Positions 27,201-35,379 are shown, counted from the stretch's first letter. The stretch: 47,966 bases of DNA from an uncultured Collinsella sp. (GCA_900757495.1 CAAENX010000022.1:1-47966); one strand, 5' to 3'. A program made the numbers and translations. The notes: generated by a model not told the origin, from the letters alone.

Positions 27201-27392
27201 TTCGAGATGCCCTATGCAAAAACCGATGCATCCGCAGCGCTCGAGGCGAGCCGCCGCGCCCTTACGATCGCCGGTGTGGACGGTCCGCGCCTTGCCTGCG
27301 CTCGCACCGAGGATGACCTGCCGTACAACGTCAATCCGACCAATATCGCTACGGTGTCCGAGGTCGTGACCGAGGTCATTCGTCGTTCGTAG
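24267..27392 (+). CDS. large membrane protein with a degenerate, split M28 peptidase fold
   Basis: Protein of 1041 residues. Residues 1-230 and about 890-1041 together resemble an M28 zinc aminopeptidase with two pairs of membrane segments (57-95 and 160-205). VVAHYDSP keeps the metal pair H138 and D140, but the bridging aspartate of the GAxDN motif is Cys222 (GAVCNKSSVAAM). The EE pair is replaced (ATGASDCDG), and the final histidine of the YHTPxD-type motif is absent (RTEDDLPYN). Between the halves lie about 650 residues of acidic, Ala/Pro/Glu/Ser-rich, probably disordered sequence. I chose ATG 24267 with GGAG upstream over an earlier in-frame start. It is likely a pseudoenzyme; the partner and role are unknown. 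Confidence 0.7.
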   Translation: MANTQNYINHLLQNTGITPACSEEERLAAEDIAQIFRNHGFDPEVQEFNAPAPSRLAFAVTGILAFAGALLMGIGGGIGLVGTLLAIVGAVLYVLERTGHPVVSRLGKTGVSQNVIAYHKASGPLASPRNRPVVVVAHYDSPRAELLARVPYASYRALIAKLLPVATVAPAAVAILRILPLPGALKVLLWIVAILASLVALANAANIISNRYILPYTSGAVCNKSSVAAMLGVMDNVAPFQGENEFPDDVPFDTYFGEQKRRAEEMARAAAEYAAAQQQNDYGNTIEYEEPTYAEDEFGQPIAPDAQAEPEQGEDFDEQIEGFEGASADETLIGAIVPEDQNQAVQAEEFNDEVSAAEPAEEPVAADPESKLYRNAAGNIRFGSDAIRALGMLPESCTLDYEEGEEPTFEPEPVPVVTAPAPAVTVDDESAAVTAAVAELEAVSAIDPAAGLDILAPAAPAQDVADESDDDYVEQPRRVSYESDTDFSAEIPAATPHADIASAFSSIGTSASNFFKGALAKGKKFVDDFEEKRAAAREAAEQEAIAQQQAAEAERERAAQEFEQSEAEQPEPVDVADATTSFEASQPTSADVAKATTSFEAQRPVDNTMSFDATMTFEKQGTAIAEPLPTSDDAQDAADDSVVYEADSVEASAPEQVEVPAMEQESPAIDEAPKTDESRPYSTQIFTMPAPSDPGATVANVAPTQDETVDSLMAQISSQVSPRQQMNIPDPASAPAPSSSPLASVPDPSLPSMQQSNVASRTSLFDLPDPSAQTNDPFATAQGPEPTSAPVATPMPISSGAQPLETISAPASMGAKPQKRGLGGLFGRKKKNEQDSMSDWLGVEDDYDAKKSGRGIGSWDNFEDDDDGWKGGATSSDGASAEDMLSAVASMGDDELLGHDIWFVATGASDCDGAGMRAFLASHRDKLRGVFFINLESIGAGRLSVVTVEGEQQLFKGDRRIMNLVSKVCKSFHVDCGAFEMPYAKTDASAALEASRRALTIAGVDGPRLACARTEDDLPYNVNPTNIATVSEVVTEVIRRS

Positions 27393-27414
27393 ACAGACCC
27401 GCTAAGGAGTCAGC

Positions 27415-27633
27415 GTGTTTTCGTACATCAAGCGCTATTGGCCCATCTATCTGATTTTGACCCTGATCGCTATCGCATTGGGTTTTGGGGCCGCGTATGT
27501 CGTTGGCGTTAAGGGCTCGACGCCCGAGACAACAATGAACGAAGAGGTGGAGCAAGAGCAAAGCTTGGGTGCCGACGGTATTTCCGAGTCCGATCAGGCA
27601 GCCATCGATGGCGGTTCGTCATCTGCCGAATAG
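27415..27633 (+). CDS. small single-pass membrane protein
   Basis: Protein of 72 residues of unknown function. The start is GTG at 27415 with AAGGAG upstream, 22 bp after the M28-like gene. Residues 10-32 form one membrane helix (PIYLILTLIAIALGFGAAYV) and the C-terminal 40 residues are acidic and Ser/Glu-rich. The position suggests cotranscription with the M28-like gene, and perhaps a partner of it. It ends at a strong terminator. Confidence 0.7.
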   Translation: MFSYIKRYWPIYLILTLIAIALGFGAAYVVGVKGSTPETTMNEEVEQEQSLGADGISESDQAAIDGGSSSAE

Positions 27634-27656
27634 CCGATTCATCGTTTATGCCCAGG

Positions 27657-27691
27657 GCGGGCGAGCCGGGAGACTGGCTCGCCCGCTTTTT
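27657..27691 (+). terminator. intrinsic terminator after the small membrane gene
   Basis: GCGGGCGAGCC and GGCTCGCCCGC form a perfect 11-bp stem with an 8-base loop, followed by TTTTT. Confidence 0.92.
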
Positions 27692-27698
27692 CATTGTG

Positions 27699-30600
27699 CT
27701 AGTGCTTCTTTGTGGTTGACCTAAGGCGAGCGAACCATATGGCTGCAGCGCCCGAGGTCAGGAGTGCGGTGATGCATGCGGCGACGGGAACAGATCCCGT
27801 TGCCGGCAGGTTCTGAGGCAGGGCGCATCGTTGGATGACGCGGTCCTCATCATGTGCCTCGAGTTTATCGCCACCGCCGTTGCGGCAAAGATCGACGCGC
27901 GCGCTGTTGGCAAGTGCGGTTTGGGGCGTATAGGACGACGTTGCCTGCATATGCACGACTGCGCCTCGGGCATCCGAGTTAAGGCCCGCCTTGGCATCGT
28001 CAAGATCGTCGTGTTCGTCTTTAAGGTCATCCCGGGTCCAAGAGCCCGCCTCGCTTCTGGTTGTAAAGTCGGCGGCTACCGCACCGTATTCAAAACGGAT
28101 GCCCGTGATGACGGCGTCGTCTGTAAGATCGATATCTTTCGTATCGAGCGTGACGGACTTGTCCGTCGGGATATCTGCTTTCCATAGGTGCCACCCGTCG
28201 TAATCGACGAGACGTGCATCGTCGCCCAGCAGCTTTGCAACCTCTTCCGTTTCGAGCCAAGGATTGCGATGCCCGTCGTCAAGCGTTGCATTGACCTGCT
28301 TGCCCGTATCGCTTGTTCCTGCCGGAGACGTTCGATACCACACGTTGCACAGCCCGTTTAGATCGCCGACCGCAATAGGGGTTTCAACGGTGACAAGTTT
28401 CGCTGCGCCATCTTTGGCGCACTCAAGGGCGTCGGTGATGGTCAACTCGTCGACCCAGGTGCTCGACTCATTTTTGGCGTCGATGGTATAGGAGAAGGTG
28501 CCTGGCGTGCTGGTCCGTGCTTTGGCACGGTTTTTTCCGTCGCCATTGGCAACGAGGTTGCTTCCGACTGGCTGTGCAATTTCTTGGCGCTTATCGACGC
28601 TTCCCCTGATTTCGATGGGGGTATCCTTCATGGTCATGGTTTGAACTTCTCCCGTGGCCTTTACTTCAAACGTTATCTCTTCGGCGAGGTCGTAGGTGCG
28701 CGGAGACATCGTTTCGCGCAGGGTGTAGGTGCCGGGTGAAAGGTGCTCAATGTGGTGCGGTTTGCCGGATGAAGTCCAAGAATCGACTTCGTTGCCATTG
28801 GAGTCGCAGAGGACAAGCTCGGCGCCTGTCACTTCCTGACCTCCGCACGCGTCGACTTTGGAGACATCGATCTTGGTGTAGTCGTTGGAAACGTCAAGGT
28901 GCACTTCGACCACGGGCGTTTGCTGGTCAGCGTACGACAACTTCACAGTATGCGGGGTCGTGTTGAGCAGATAACCTTCGGGCGCTTGTGTCTCGACGAT
29001 CTCGTAGGTGGCGGTACCGCATCCCAGCGAAAGATGGTCGACTCGCGCATGCCCCCGTTCGTCGGTTGTAACGGTGGCGACGGTTTCGCCATCCAGGGCA
29101 ACGATGCTGTCGTCGGTTCGCGCGATGTCGCCGACAGCGCGGATGTCAAACGTGGCTCCAGCGAGGGTGCGCCCATCTACAGCATCCGTCTTAATGATTT
29201 CGATGCTTCCGGTTGCGGCGTCGTCATAGAACGAGGCGACGGCGACTGGTGTCAGATTTCTGTCGGCGGGAATCGTTATCTCCAGGTCTTCTCCGCGCAG
29301 ATACGGTTCCTTGGCCGATGCCTCGTGCACGTAGTATGTTCCGGGATGAAGTGATTCGGGCAGCGTGACGGTGCCGGCTGTATCGGTTGTGAAGGTATTC
29401 ATTACATTGTGGGCCGGATACCAACATGTTTGCGAGACGGGCTCGTGGTGGCTATCGAGCAACTGGAACGTAAAGCCGGCAAGTGGTACGGTGCCGCCGG
29501 TCTGAGCATCGCGCTTTACGATTTGAAGGTGTGTCGATAGGGCATGGTTGTCAATGATGTACTGGAGCTCGGCTCCGTCTGCGGTCTGCTCTGCTGTGAT
29601 GGTCCATTCCCCTGCTTGCTTAAATCCTTCGGGGACCGTTTCTATAACCTCGCGAACGGTGTAGCCCGCGCGGTCGTAGGGAATGGCGCCGTGAGCGCCG
29701 GCGGGTCGCTTGCCTGCGCCAAACCATGCTTCGGGCTGGTCTTTGGTGGAGGCAAAGCCGTAAACGTTTGTGGTCAACGTGCCGACGACTTGTTGGGAGC
29801 TATTGCTGACAACTTCAAAGACGACGCCTCCCGCCGGCTGCTCAAGGCCGGACTCATCGTTACCGCCATGGTCCTTAAACTTCGAGATTTCAAGGTCAAA
29901 GGCGATGGGGATGTTGGGAATACGGCTTTCGAGCTCAACGATGCCCGTGTCTCCGAGTTGCTCGGCACCGACGGTGTAGCTCCAACAGTCGTTTGAAATC
30001 AGATAGCCCTCGGGTGCTTTCGATTCGTAGATGGTAAAGGTGCCCAGAGGAACGTCGTTGAGGATCGCCCGTCCGTTTTCGTCGGTCGTAAGGGTGCGAG
30101 TCCAGCCGGGAGTTGATTGTGAGACGCAGGTGAATTCAGCGCCCGCAAGCGACGCCCCAACTTGGGCGCCGGCATCCGTGGCGGCATCGATTTTTGCAAT
30201 ACGCAAAGTGATGGTGCCGGGCCGCTCGTTAATAGTGACGTGTTCGCCGCTGTTTTGTGTGGTGAAGGCTATTCGGTCGCTTCGAGGGATATAGCCTGCC
30301 GGGGCTTTGGTTTCGACCAGGTAATATGCCGTATTGGGCAAAAGCGTTGCTTGTGCACGCCCGTTTTCGTCCATCTGGATAGTGCCAACACGTGCATCGC
30401 CCGCACTTTCAAAGATATCGAAGGCTGCGCCACCGAGTCTGTAGGTGTCATTACCGGCGGTGATGTCAGCCTGGGACGATTGTTTTTGGAAAGATACGGA
30501 GACGGCGGGCAGAACATAGAGCATGTCCTGGTGACGACCTTCGCCCGAGACCGGGCCGTGATAACGTCTGGCTCGATGTGGGACTGCCTTAATAGATCCG

Positions 30601-31130
30601 GACTTAGCGCTCTCGTAGAGCCAACGTGCAGCCGCTACGGCCTCGGCGTTTTCGTAAAACCTACCGCTCCTGGCAACTCCCTTGCTATTTGTATACGAAT
30701 AGGTGCCGTCGGGGCGCGTGGTTCCGTTGAGCATCCACACGGCAATCTGGGTGGCGGCACGGGCGAGATCGGGCGACAGATTGTGGCCGCCAAAGGATGT
30801 GCTGGAGGGGTATCCGTGACAGACGATGGCGGCAAATTCGTCATCGAGCCATGTCCAGCCCTGGTCATACGTGCGCCATGGCCCTCCCGGCTTGCTGGGA
30901 CCGGGGCAGTCTTGATTCATGCAGTACGAAATCGAAGTGTCCTGTGCCTCGTATTTACCGACACCGAAGGGGCCGCAACCGTCGCTTATAGTGCGGAAAT
31001 TAAGGGCGTCACCCCCGTCGACGGCGAGCGCGGCCCTTGGGGCCAGGCAGCCGATCAGAAAAAAGAGGAGCAGGAGCAGCGGGCCTGTTGCGATTGCGCT
31101 GTGGACAGAGTGCGTGGGTGCGTTGGACAT
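27699..31130 (-). CDS. LPXTG-anchored thioester (TQXA) adhesin with SpaA/Cna-B domains
   Basis: Surface protein of 1143 residues. A signal peptide (LLLLLFFLIGCLAPRAALA) opens it. Residues about 50-180 look like a thioester (TQXA) domain: C70 in SYCMNQ and Q128 in AATQIAVW would form the internal thioester that links covalently to host surfaces. Six SpaA/Cna-B-type domains follow, starting near 211, 307, 412, 535, 642 and 754. Each has a lysine in a VxK-type strand and most have a YxVxEx-AP-GY-type end, the elements of an isopeptide bond. A wall sorting signal LPATG (about 1108-1112), a membrane helix and a basic tail close it. No sortase gene is nearby. Confidence 0.85.
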   Translation of the reverse strand: MSNAPTHSVHSAIATGPLLLLLFFLIGCLAPRAALAVDGGDALNFRTISDGCGPFGVGKYEAQDTSISYCMNQDCPGPSKPGGPWRTYDQGWTWLDDEFAAIVCHGYPSSTSFGGHNLSPDLARAATQIAVWMLNGTTRPDGTYSYTNSKGVARSGRFYENAEAVAAARWLYESAKSGSIKAVPHRARRYHGPVSGEGRHQDMLYVLPAVSVSFQKQSSQADITAGNDTYRLGGAAFDIFESAGDARVGTIQMDENGRAQATLLPNTAYYLVETKAPAGYIPRSDRIAFTTQNSGEHVTINERPGTITLRIAKIDAATDAGAQVGASLAGAEFTCVSQSTPGWTRTLTTDENGRAILNDVPLGTFTIYESKAPEGYLISNDCWSYTVGAEQLGDTGIVELESRIPNIPIAFDLEISKFKDHGGNDESGLEQPAGGVVFEVVSNSSQQVVGTLTTNVYGFASTKDQPEAWFGAGKRPAGAHGAIPYDRAGYTVREVIETVPEGFKQAGEWTITAEQTADGAELQYIIDNHALSTHLQIVKRDAQTGGTVPLAGFTFQLLDSHHEPVSQTCWYPAHNVMNTFTTDTAGTVTLPESLHPGTYYVHEASAKEPYLRGEDLEITIPADRNLTPVAVASFYDDAATGSIEIIKTDAVDGRTLAGATFDIRAVGDIARTDDSIVALDGETVATVTTDERGHARVDHLSLGCGTATYEIVETQAPEGYLLNTTPHTVKLSYADQQTPVVEVHLDVSNDYTKIDVSKVDACGGQEVTGAELVLCDSNGNEVDSWTSSGKPHHIEHLSPGTYTLRETMSPRTYDLAEEITFEVKATGEVQTMTMKDTPIEIRGSVDKRQEIAQPVGSNLVANGDGKNRAKARTSTPGTFSYTIDAKNESSTWVDELTITDALECAKDGAAKLVTVETPIAVGDLNGLCNVWYRTSPAGTSDTGKQVNATLDDGHRNPWLETEEVAKLLGDDARLVDYDGWHLWKADIPTDKSVTLDTKDIDLTDDAVITGIRFEYGAVAADFTTRSEAGSWTRDDLKDEHDDLDDAKAGLNSDARGAVVHMQATSSYTPQTALANSARVDLCRNGGGDKLEAHDEDRVIQRCALPQNLPATGSVPVAACITALLTSGAAAIWFARLRSTTKKH

Positions 31131-31384
31131 GGCTGCTCCTTATCCCTCGTGCGCCGCACGGGGAGGCCGCGGCGCTTTGGATGAGGCTACCGCCATGGTT
31201 CATGCGGGTAAGTACCAGAAGCTGACCAAAAGCTTGCCCGATTTCTGACAAATCGAGCTCAAATACAACAATCAGATAAAAGCGCAGGTAGAAGATAGTA
31301 AGGAAAGAAAGACAAAGGTCCTCATCTCCACAATTGGCGTAGTTTTCAAACGATTCTCCACAGCTAAAACAAGCATCGACACCC

Positions 31385-31414
31385 TTGTATCGAACAAGAC
31401 AACCGCGTTATACT
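31385..31414 (+). promoter_or_regulatory. promoter of tRNA-Gly
   Basis: TTGTAT (31385-31390) and TATACT (31409-31414) are separated by 18 bp, 14 bp before the tRNA start. Confidence 0.7.
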
Positions 31415-31427
31415 AGCCAACACACAA

Positions 31428-31502
31428 GCGGGCATCGCCAAGTGGTAAGGCATCAGCTTCCCAAGCTGACACTCGCGGGTTCGAGTCCCGTTGCCCGCTC
31501 CA
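31428..31502 (+). tRNA. tRNA-Gly (anticodon CCC), CCA encoded
   Basis: Acceptor GCGGGCA pairs with TGCCCGC, the loop TTCCCAA gives anticodon CCC at 31460-31462, and GGTTCGAGTCC is the T-arm. CCA is encoded. The anticodon stem is TCAGC/GCTGA. Confidence 0.95.
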
Positions 31503-31548
31503 GTAAAAAGCACAAGCACGGTAGCGCTACGTTGCCGTGCTTTTTACT
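31502..31548 (+). terminator. terminator of tRNA-Gly
   Basis: AGTAAAAAGCAC (31502-31513) and GTGCTTTTTACT (31537-31548) are perfect 12-bp arms. The T-run falls within the right arm, so the same hairpin can stop transcription in either direction. Confidence 0.75.
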
Positions 31549-31557
31549 ACCAAGCGC

Positions 31558-31573
31558 CGGGACTCGAACCCGC
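31558..31573 (-). repeat. inverted copy of the tRNA-Gly T-arm
   Basis: CGGGACTCGAACCCGC is the exact reverse complement of 31475-31490 in tRNA-Gly. It sits directly after the terminator. The rest of a tRNA is not there. Confidence 0.85.
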
Positions 31574-31704
31574 CAGGGTGCGAGCGTTAAGCAAATGAGC
31601 AAGTGTGAATTCTCATACTATGCCGTTAACCAACTTACTACGATACGCGTTGCATTTTGTTTGCGTTGAGGCTATGGGCTTAACGGCGGCTAAAAGGTCG
31701 CTCA

Positions 31705-33108
31705 CTAGGTGTTGGAGACAACCTTCTCGATGGCGATATCGATCTGCTCCTGCGCCAGCTTGGTAGCCTCGTTCTCAAGCCGGTCAGCCTTGGCCGAGGT
31801 GCTCACGCTCCTGTCCATAAGGTCGGCGATGGCGGATTCAACGTCCGCGCCGAGGCGAGGGACGCGGATCTTCTTGATGTCTTTAACATCTAGATGCGGG
31901 ATGGATGTACCATATGCGTTTCTGACTATCGAGGGCCTGCCGAGAGCAGGATCGTTCAGGTATGCTAATAGATATCCTGTCCTGATTTTGCTTTCATCAG
32001 GCTTGATGCGAATAGGGTCGTCACTGCCAAACACGCCTCGATGATTCTCGGTGATTTTCATCACTCGACCCAGCAAGCCATACTTTTGACCTGATCTCAC
32101 CATCAAGAGCTCTCCGGGCTTGAGCATGAAGGCTTCATAATTTGGAATCAACTTCGCATAAATGCGTTTGGCTGGTTTGGCATTCACGTCAAACAAATCG
32201 CTTGGGGTGGCAAACGGAACTCCGCCAGTTCCAAACGTTCTTGCAACTCTTGGAAGTAGATATACGCCAGATACAAGGTCTCTTAGATTGTCGGTAGCAC
32301 ACCGCTCGAGAAGTGCATCAACGGCATTGATTTGACCGCAATACGAGTCCGCATCCAAGCGAGAGCGCCTCTCAAGAATTTGAGACAATCGCACTTCACC
32401 TTGGTTCTTGCTTGCGCTGGCGTCCTCGCCCTCGTATCCAATTGCTCGTTCGATGGTTTCAAACGCCTCATCGCGTAGCTTCCACGCCTCGCCACGCAGG
32501 CGCACGGCCTCAGCAGCCTTGCCGCCGATGGCTTTGCGCGTGGCCGCATCGGGCATGATGACCGGAAACTCGTTGGCGTGGGCCACCTCGATATGCTTGA
32601 TCATGTGGCCGTACTGTGCCGCCCGCGCGATCTGCTTGAAGAAGTCCGTCTTCATGTACGCGTAGAGCCAGCCGTACTCGGCCTGGTCCTTCGGCTCGAT
32701 ACGCAGCAGGTCGTGCGTGATGACCTTGTTCACGTGATGTGGGTACACGGCGGTAACGTTGCCTACCACGCCCGAGCATGAAAGTAGCAGCCAATCCTGC
32801 TTGACGTATCTAGAATCAGCCTGGGGCACGAAGGGCGCTGCGAGCCACTTTCTCACACGGGGGAAGTCCTCGAACACCTGGCCGGCGGTAAAGAAGGGCA
32901 ACCCCTTGCCTTCCGGCACGGTGTACCCCGTCAGTCTGTTCGGCTGCCAGATGTCGGCAAGGTCGCCAAGTCTCTTATGGTTGTCGCACTGGTTGGCGAG
33001 GCTCACGAAGCCATACCCGTCGCGCAGGTAGGTCGAGGCTTCGAGCCGCACGTCGCCGCCCAGCACGGTGGAAAGCCGGATGCTCTTCACCAAAGGTGCG
33101 TTCGTCAT
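31705..33108 (-). CDS. hsdS: restriction-modification specificity subunit (HsdS-like)
   Basis: DNA target-recognition subunit of 467 residues with two recognition domains (about 40-225 and 250-440). Each is followed by a helical spacer rich in Arg/Glu (RLRGEAWKLRDEAFETIERAI and EATKLAQEQIDIAIE). GLLGRV and the ISxH-type motif HLDVKDIKKIRVP are typical of the family. ATG 33108 overlaps the stop of the upstream nuclease-methyltransferase (ATGA) with GGAGG 8 bp upstream; a further ATG at 33123 is less likely. It ends the operon and reads toward tRNA-Gly. The recognised sequence cannot be told from here. Confidence 0.85.
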   Translation of the reverse strand: MTNAPLVKSIRLSTVLGGDVRLEASTYLRDGYGFVSLANQCDNHKRLGDLADIWQPNRLTGYTVPEGKGLPFFTAGQVFEDFPRVRKWLAAPFVPQADSRYVKQDWLLLSCSGVVGNVTAVYPHHVNKVITHDLLRIEPKDQAEYGWLYAYMKTDFFKQIARAAQYGHMIKHIEVAHANEFPVIMPDAATRKAIGGKAAEAVRLRGEAWKLRDEAFETIERAIGYEGEDASASKNQGEVRLSQILERRSRLDADSYCGQINAVDALLERCATDNLRDLVSGVYLLPRVARTFGTGGVPFATPSDLFDVNAKPAKRIYAKLIPNYEAFMLKPGELLMVRSGQKYGLLGRVMKITENHRGVFGSDDPIRIKPDESKIRTGYLLAYLNDPALGRPSIVRNAYGTSIPHLDVKDIKKIRVPRLGADVESAIADLMDRSVSTSAKADRLENEATKLAQEQIDIAIEKVVSNT

Positions 33109-35084
33109 TGGTCGCGCCTCCATTCAAGGAAGGCATCGGCTATTGCCATCGTCTCGTCATCCACCACACGCTCCGTCGAAGTGTGACCGCTCTCCTCCTC
33201 GGATCCCACCTTGCCTGTCACCGCGGTGGTCTGCTCCCGCACGATTGGGTAGCCGTCGTCGTCGCGCACGTAGGTGGTCTGTCCGCGCTTGTCGTGCCCC
33301 ACGTGGTCGCAGATGGCCATGAACATCTTGTAATCCTGGAAGGTGCCGTCCTTGCAGTACGCCTCTTCCTCGCTGTCCCAGCGCCGCAGCACAAGGACAG
33401 ATGTCTGCACGCCCACGTTGGGCTGGAAGGCGTCCGGGTGCATGTCCACCGAGCCCAGGATCTGTGCATGGCGCAAAATCCACTGGCGCACGTAGCCCAG
33501 ACCCGGATTGCCCAGGATGCCATTGGGAATGACGAGCGCTGCTACGCCCACGCCGGGCTCAAGCAGGCGGACGCATCGCTCGATGAAGAGGATCTCGGGC
33601 GGCTGAGATGAGAAGAGCTTGGGTTCCATGCTCCACTCGGCATCTTCCTCGGACCACGACCAGGTGTGTCCAAGGTCGAAGGATTCCAGAATCGCCGGGT
33701 CTTCGATAGGAATCTTGGAGCCAAAAGGCGGGTTGGTCATAATCGCCGTAACGCCGTGCCCCGGCTGCAGTGCCTTATTTGCCGCGACGTCGGCGGCGTC
33801 CAGGCGCAGCGCCTTCTGCAGCTTGGGCTCAAAGCCCGAGAACGGCTCGAGCGAGTTTGCGTGGAACAGCTGCCCTGTGCCGTCGTTGTTCATGACCATG
33901 TTCATCTTGGAAGCGCGTACCAAGATGGGATCAAAATCGATGCCCACGATGTGCTTGGACAGGAACTCGCGTTTGCGCGCGATCAGCGCCTCTTGCTTGG
34001 CGGTCTTGCTGCGTCCGCTCGCGTCGACGGAGTTGCCGATTTTCTCGAGCACATAGTTCATGGCCGTGACCAAAAACCCGCAGGTGCCCATGGCGGGGTC
34101 GAGGATGACGTCGTTTTCGGATGGGTCGACCATCCGCACCATCATGTGACACATGTTGCGTGGTGTGAAGAATTGACCTTTGTCGCCGCGCAGGTTGGAA
34201 CCCACGATTGTCTCGTACGCGTGGCCCTTAACGTCCACGTCACTCTCGAGCAGGGAATACATTTGCAGCTGCGCCACGATGTAGGCAAGCACGTCGTCGG
34301 TTAGCGCGATGTGCTCATCGGCCTTGAAGATTGTCTCGTACGACTGCTTGACGCTTCCAAAAAGTGCCTCGATGCGCTTGCGGCACTTCTTCTTACCCGC
34401 GGCGCCCTGGCGTTCGGTCGGCGTGATGTAGAACGTCGGCGTCTCGGAGTCGCGCTCGTCCTGAATTTTGCAGAATATGATTTTGAGCAGTTCAAGGAAT
34501 GCCTCGGCCTTTTGGATGCCTTGGTTTCCGGCGATGTAGTTGTGGCAGCGGCGGAACGAATACAGCAGTGAGTCGCTGGCGGCGGGGCGCAGTTGGTCGA
34601 AGCGCGGCGCGTCGTCGGGTACCTCGCCGCCGGCATGCGGCAGGTCGGGCACGGCTTCGGGGCCGCGCTTGCCAGCATCGTCCACCACGTAACGGAAGGT
34701 GAGCAGCTCGTCGCCGTTGGTCCACATGCCGTAGGTAGAATTCATGCAGGCAGACGCATAGGAATGCATCTGGTCCACGCCGTCTTTTTTGCCCTTTGCC
34801 TTGGTCTTGGGGTCTTTACACTCGACGATGATGTAGATGTTCTCTTGGGTGTGCGCTTTTCCCGGCTCCCAGATGGCGACGTCGACCGCTTTTCGGTTGC
34901 TGCCGAACTTGATCGACTCCTCGACCCCGATTTGCTCCTTCTTGTAACCGTACTCACGCACGAGGGACTTTAGGATTTCCTGGCGCACTCGCTCCTCGGG
35001 GGTGTCCCTGCGCTGCGTCACACCGTCGATGAAGTCCAGTATGGTCTCCGGCTGGATGATCGAAGCCTTGCTCACTTGCGACAT
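33105..35084 (-). CDS. fused restriction nuclease-adenine methyltransferase
   Basis: Single protein of 659 residues combining two activities. The N-terminal PD-(D/E)XK fold matches the HsdR N-terminal type: D69 in AVDVAIW and E88-x-K90 in IIVECKDP. The N6-adenine methyltransferase follows with GQFFTPR (303-309), motif I DPAMGTCGF (329-337) and motif IV NPPF (451-454). With a separate specificity subunit it resembles BcgI-like systems, in which one polypeptide cuts and methylates. It is translated right after the small regulator (TAATG overlap) and overlaps hsdS. A classical large HsdR helicase is absent. Confidence 0.85.
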   Translation of the reverse strand: MSQVSKASIIQPETILDFIDGVTQRRDTPEERVRQEILKSLVREYGYKKEQIGVEESIKFGSNRKAVDVAIWEPGKAHTQENIYIIVECKDPKTKAKGKKDGVDQMHSYASACMNSTYGMWTNGDELLTFRYVVDDAGKRGPEAVPDLPHAGGEVPDDAPRFDQLRPAASDSLLYSFRRCHNYIAGNQGIQKAEAFLELLKIIFCKIQDERDSETPTFYITPTERQGAAGKKKCRKRIEALFGSVKQSYETIFKADEHIALTDDVLAYIVAQLQMYSLLESDVDVKGHAYETIVGSNLRGDKGQFFTPRNMCHMMVRMVDPSENDVILDPAMGTCGFLVTAMNYVLEKIGNSVDASGRSKTAKQEALIARKREFLSKHIVGIDFDPILVRASKMNMVMNNDGTGQLFHANSLEPFSGFEPKLQKALRLDAADVAANKALQPGHGVTAIMTNPPFGSKIPIEDPAILESFDLGHTWSWSEEDAEWSMEPKLFSSQPPEILFIERCVRLLEPGVGVAALVIPNGILGNPGLGYVRQWILRHAQILGSVDMHPDAFQPNVGVQTSVLVLRRWDSEEEAYCKDGTFQDYKMFMAICDHVGHDKRGQTTYVRDDDGYPIVREQTTAVTGKVGSEEESGHTSTERVVDDETMAIADAFLEWRRDQ

Positions 35085-35311
35085 TACGATTCCGTCCTTC
35101 CAACCTTGGTGCTGCTGCCAACGTGCACGGGGCCGTCTGATGCGCCGCCCATCTCGCGGCTAATCAAATCTTTAAGAAACCCCTGTTTGTTCTCCTGCGC
35201 AGAGAGGAATGACCAGATCTCCTCTTCGGCGGGATAGAACCGCAGACAGAACTGCTGGGTCTTGTCGTGCTTGTACTTACGATCGGCCCGCTTTTGAGCT
35301 TCTGACGGCAT
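35084..35311 (-). CDS. small regulator, probably ribbon-helix-helix type
   Basis: Protein of 75 residues with a basic N terminus (MPSEAQKRADRKYKHDKTQQFCLRFYP). The stretch QQFCLRFYP looks like a beta strand before two short helices, suggestive of a ribbon-helix-helix or antitoxin-like repressor. I prefer ATG 35311, because GGGAGGTGTC precedes it. Its stop overlaps the next start (TAATG). The promoter upstream has symmetric half-sites between -35 and -10, which supports self-regulation of the restriction operon. The function is inferred. Confidence 0.6.
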   Translation of the reverse strand: MPSEAQKRADRKYKHDKTQQFCLRFYPAEEEIWSFLSAQENKQGFLKDLISREMGGASDGPVHVGSSTKVGRTES

Positions 35312-35350
35312 GACACCTCCCAAGGACATGGCTTAGTCATAATAGGAATT

Positions 35351-35379
35351 AGTATAGGTCTATACCTAGATATAGACAA
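35351..35379 (-). promoter_or_regulatory. promoter of the restriction operon with operator-like repeats
   Basis: On the minus strand TTGTCT (35379-35374) and TATACT (35356-35351) are separated by 17 bp. GTATAG-GT-CTATAC (35352-35365) is a perfect inverted repeat of 6-bp arms covering the -10 element, and CTATA...TATAG (35360-35375) overlaps it toward -35. Confidence 0.7.

Noticed and set aside
30162..31184. 340-codon plus-strand frame opposite the adhesin
   Set aside because: Antisense of a protein with a signal peptide, ordered domains and a sorting motif.
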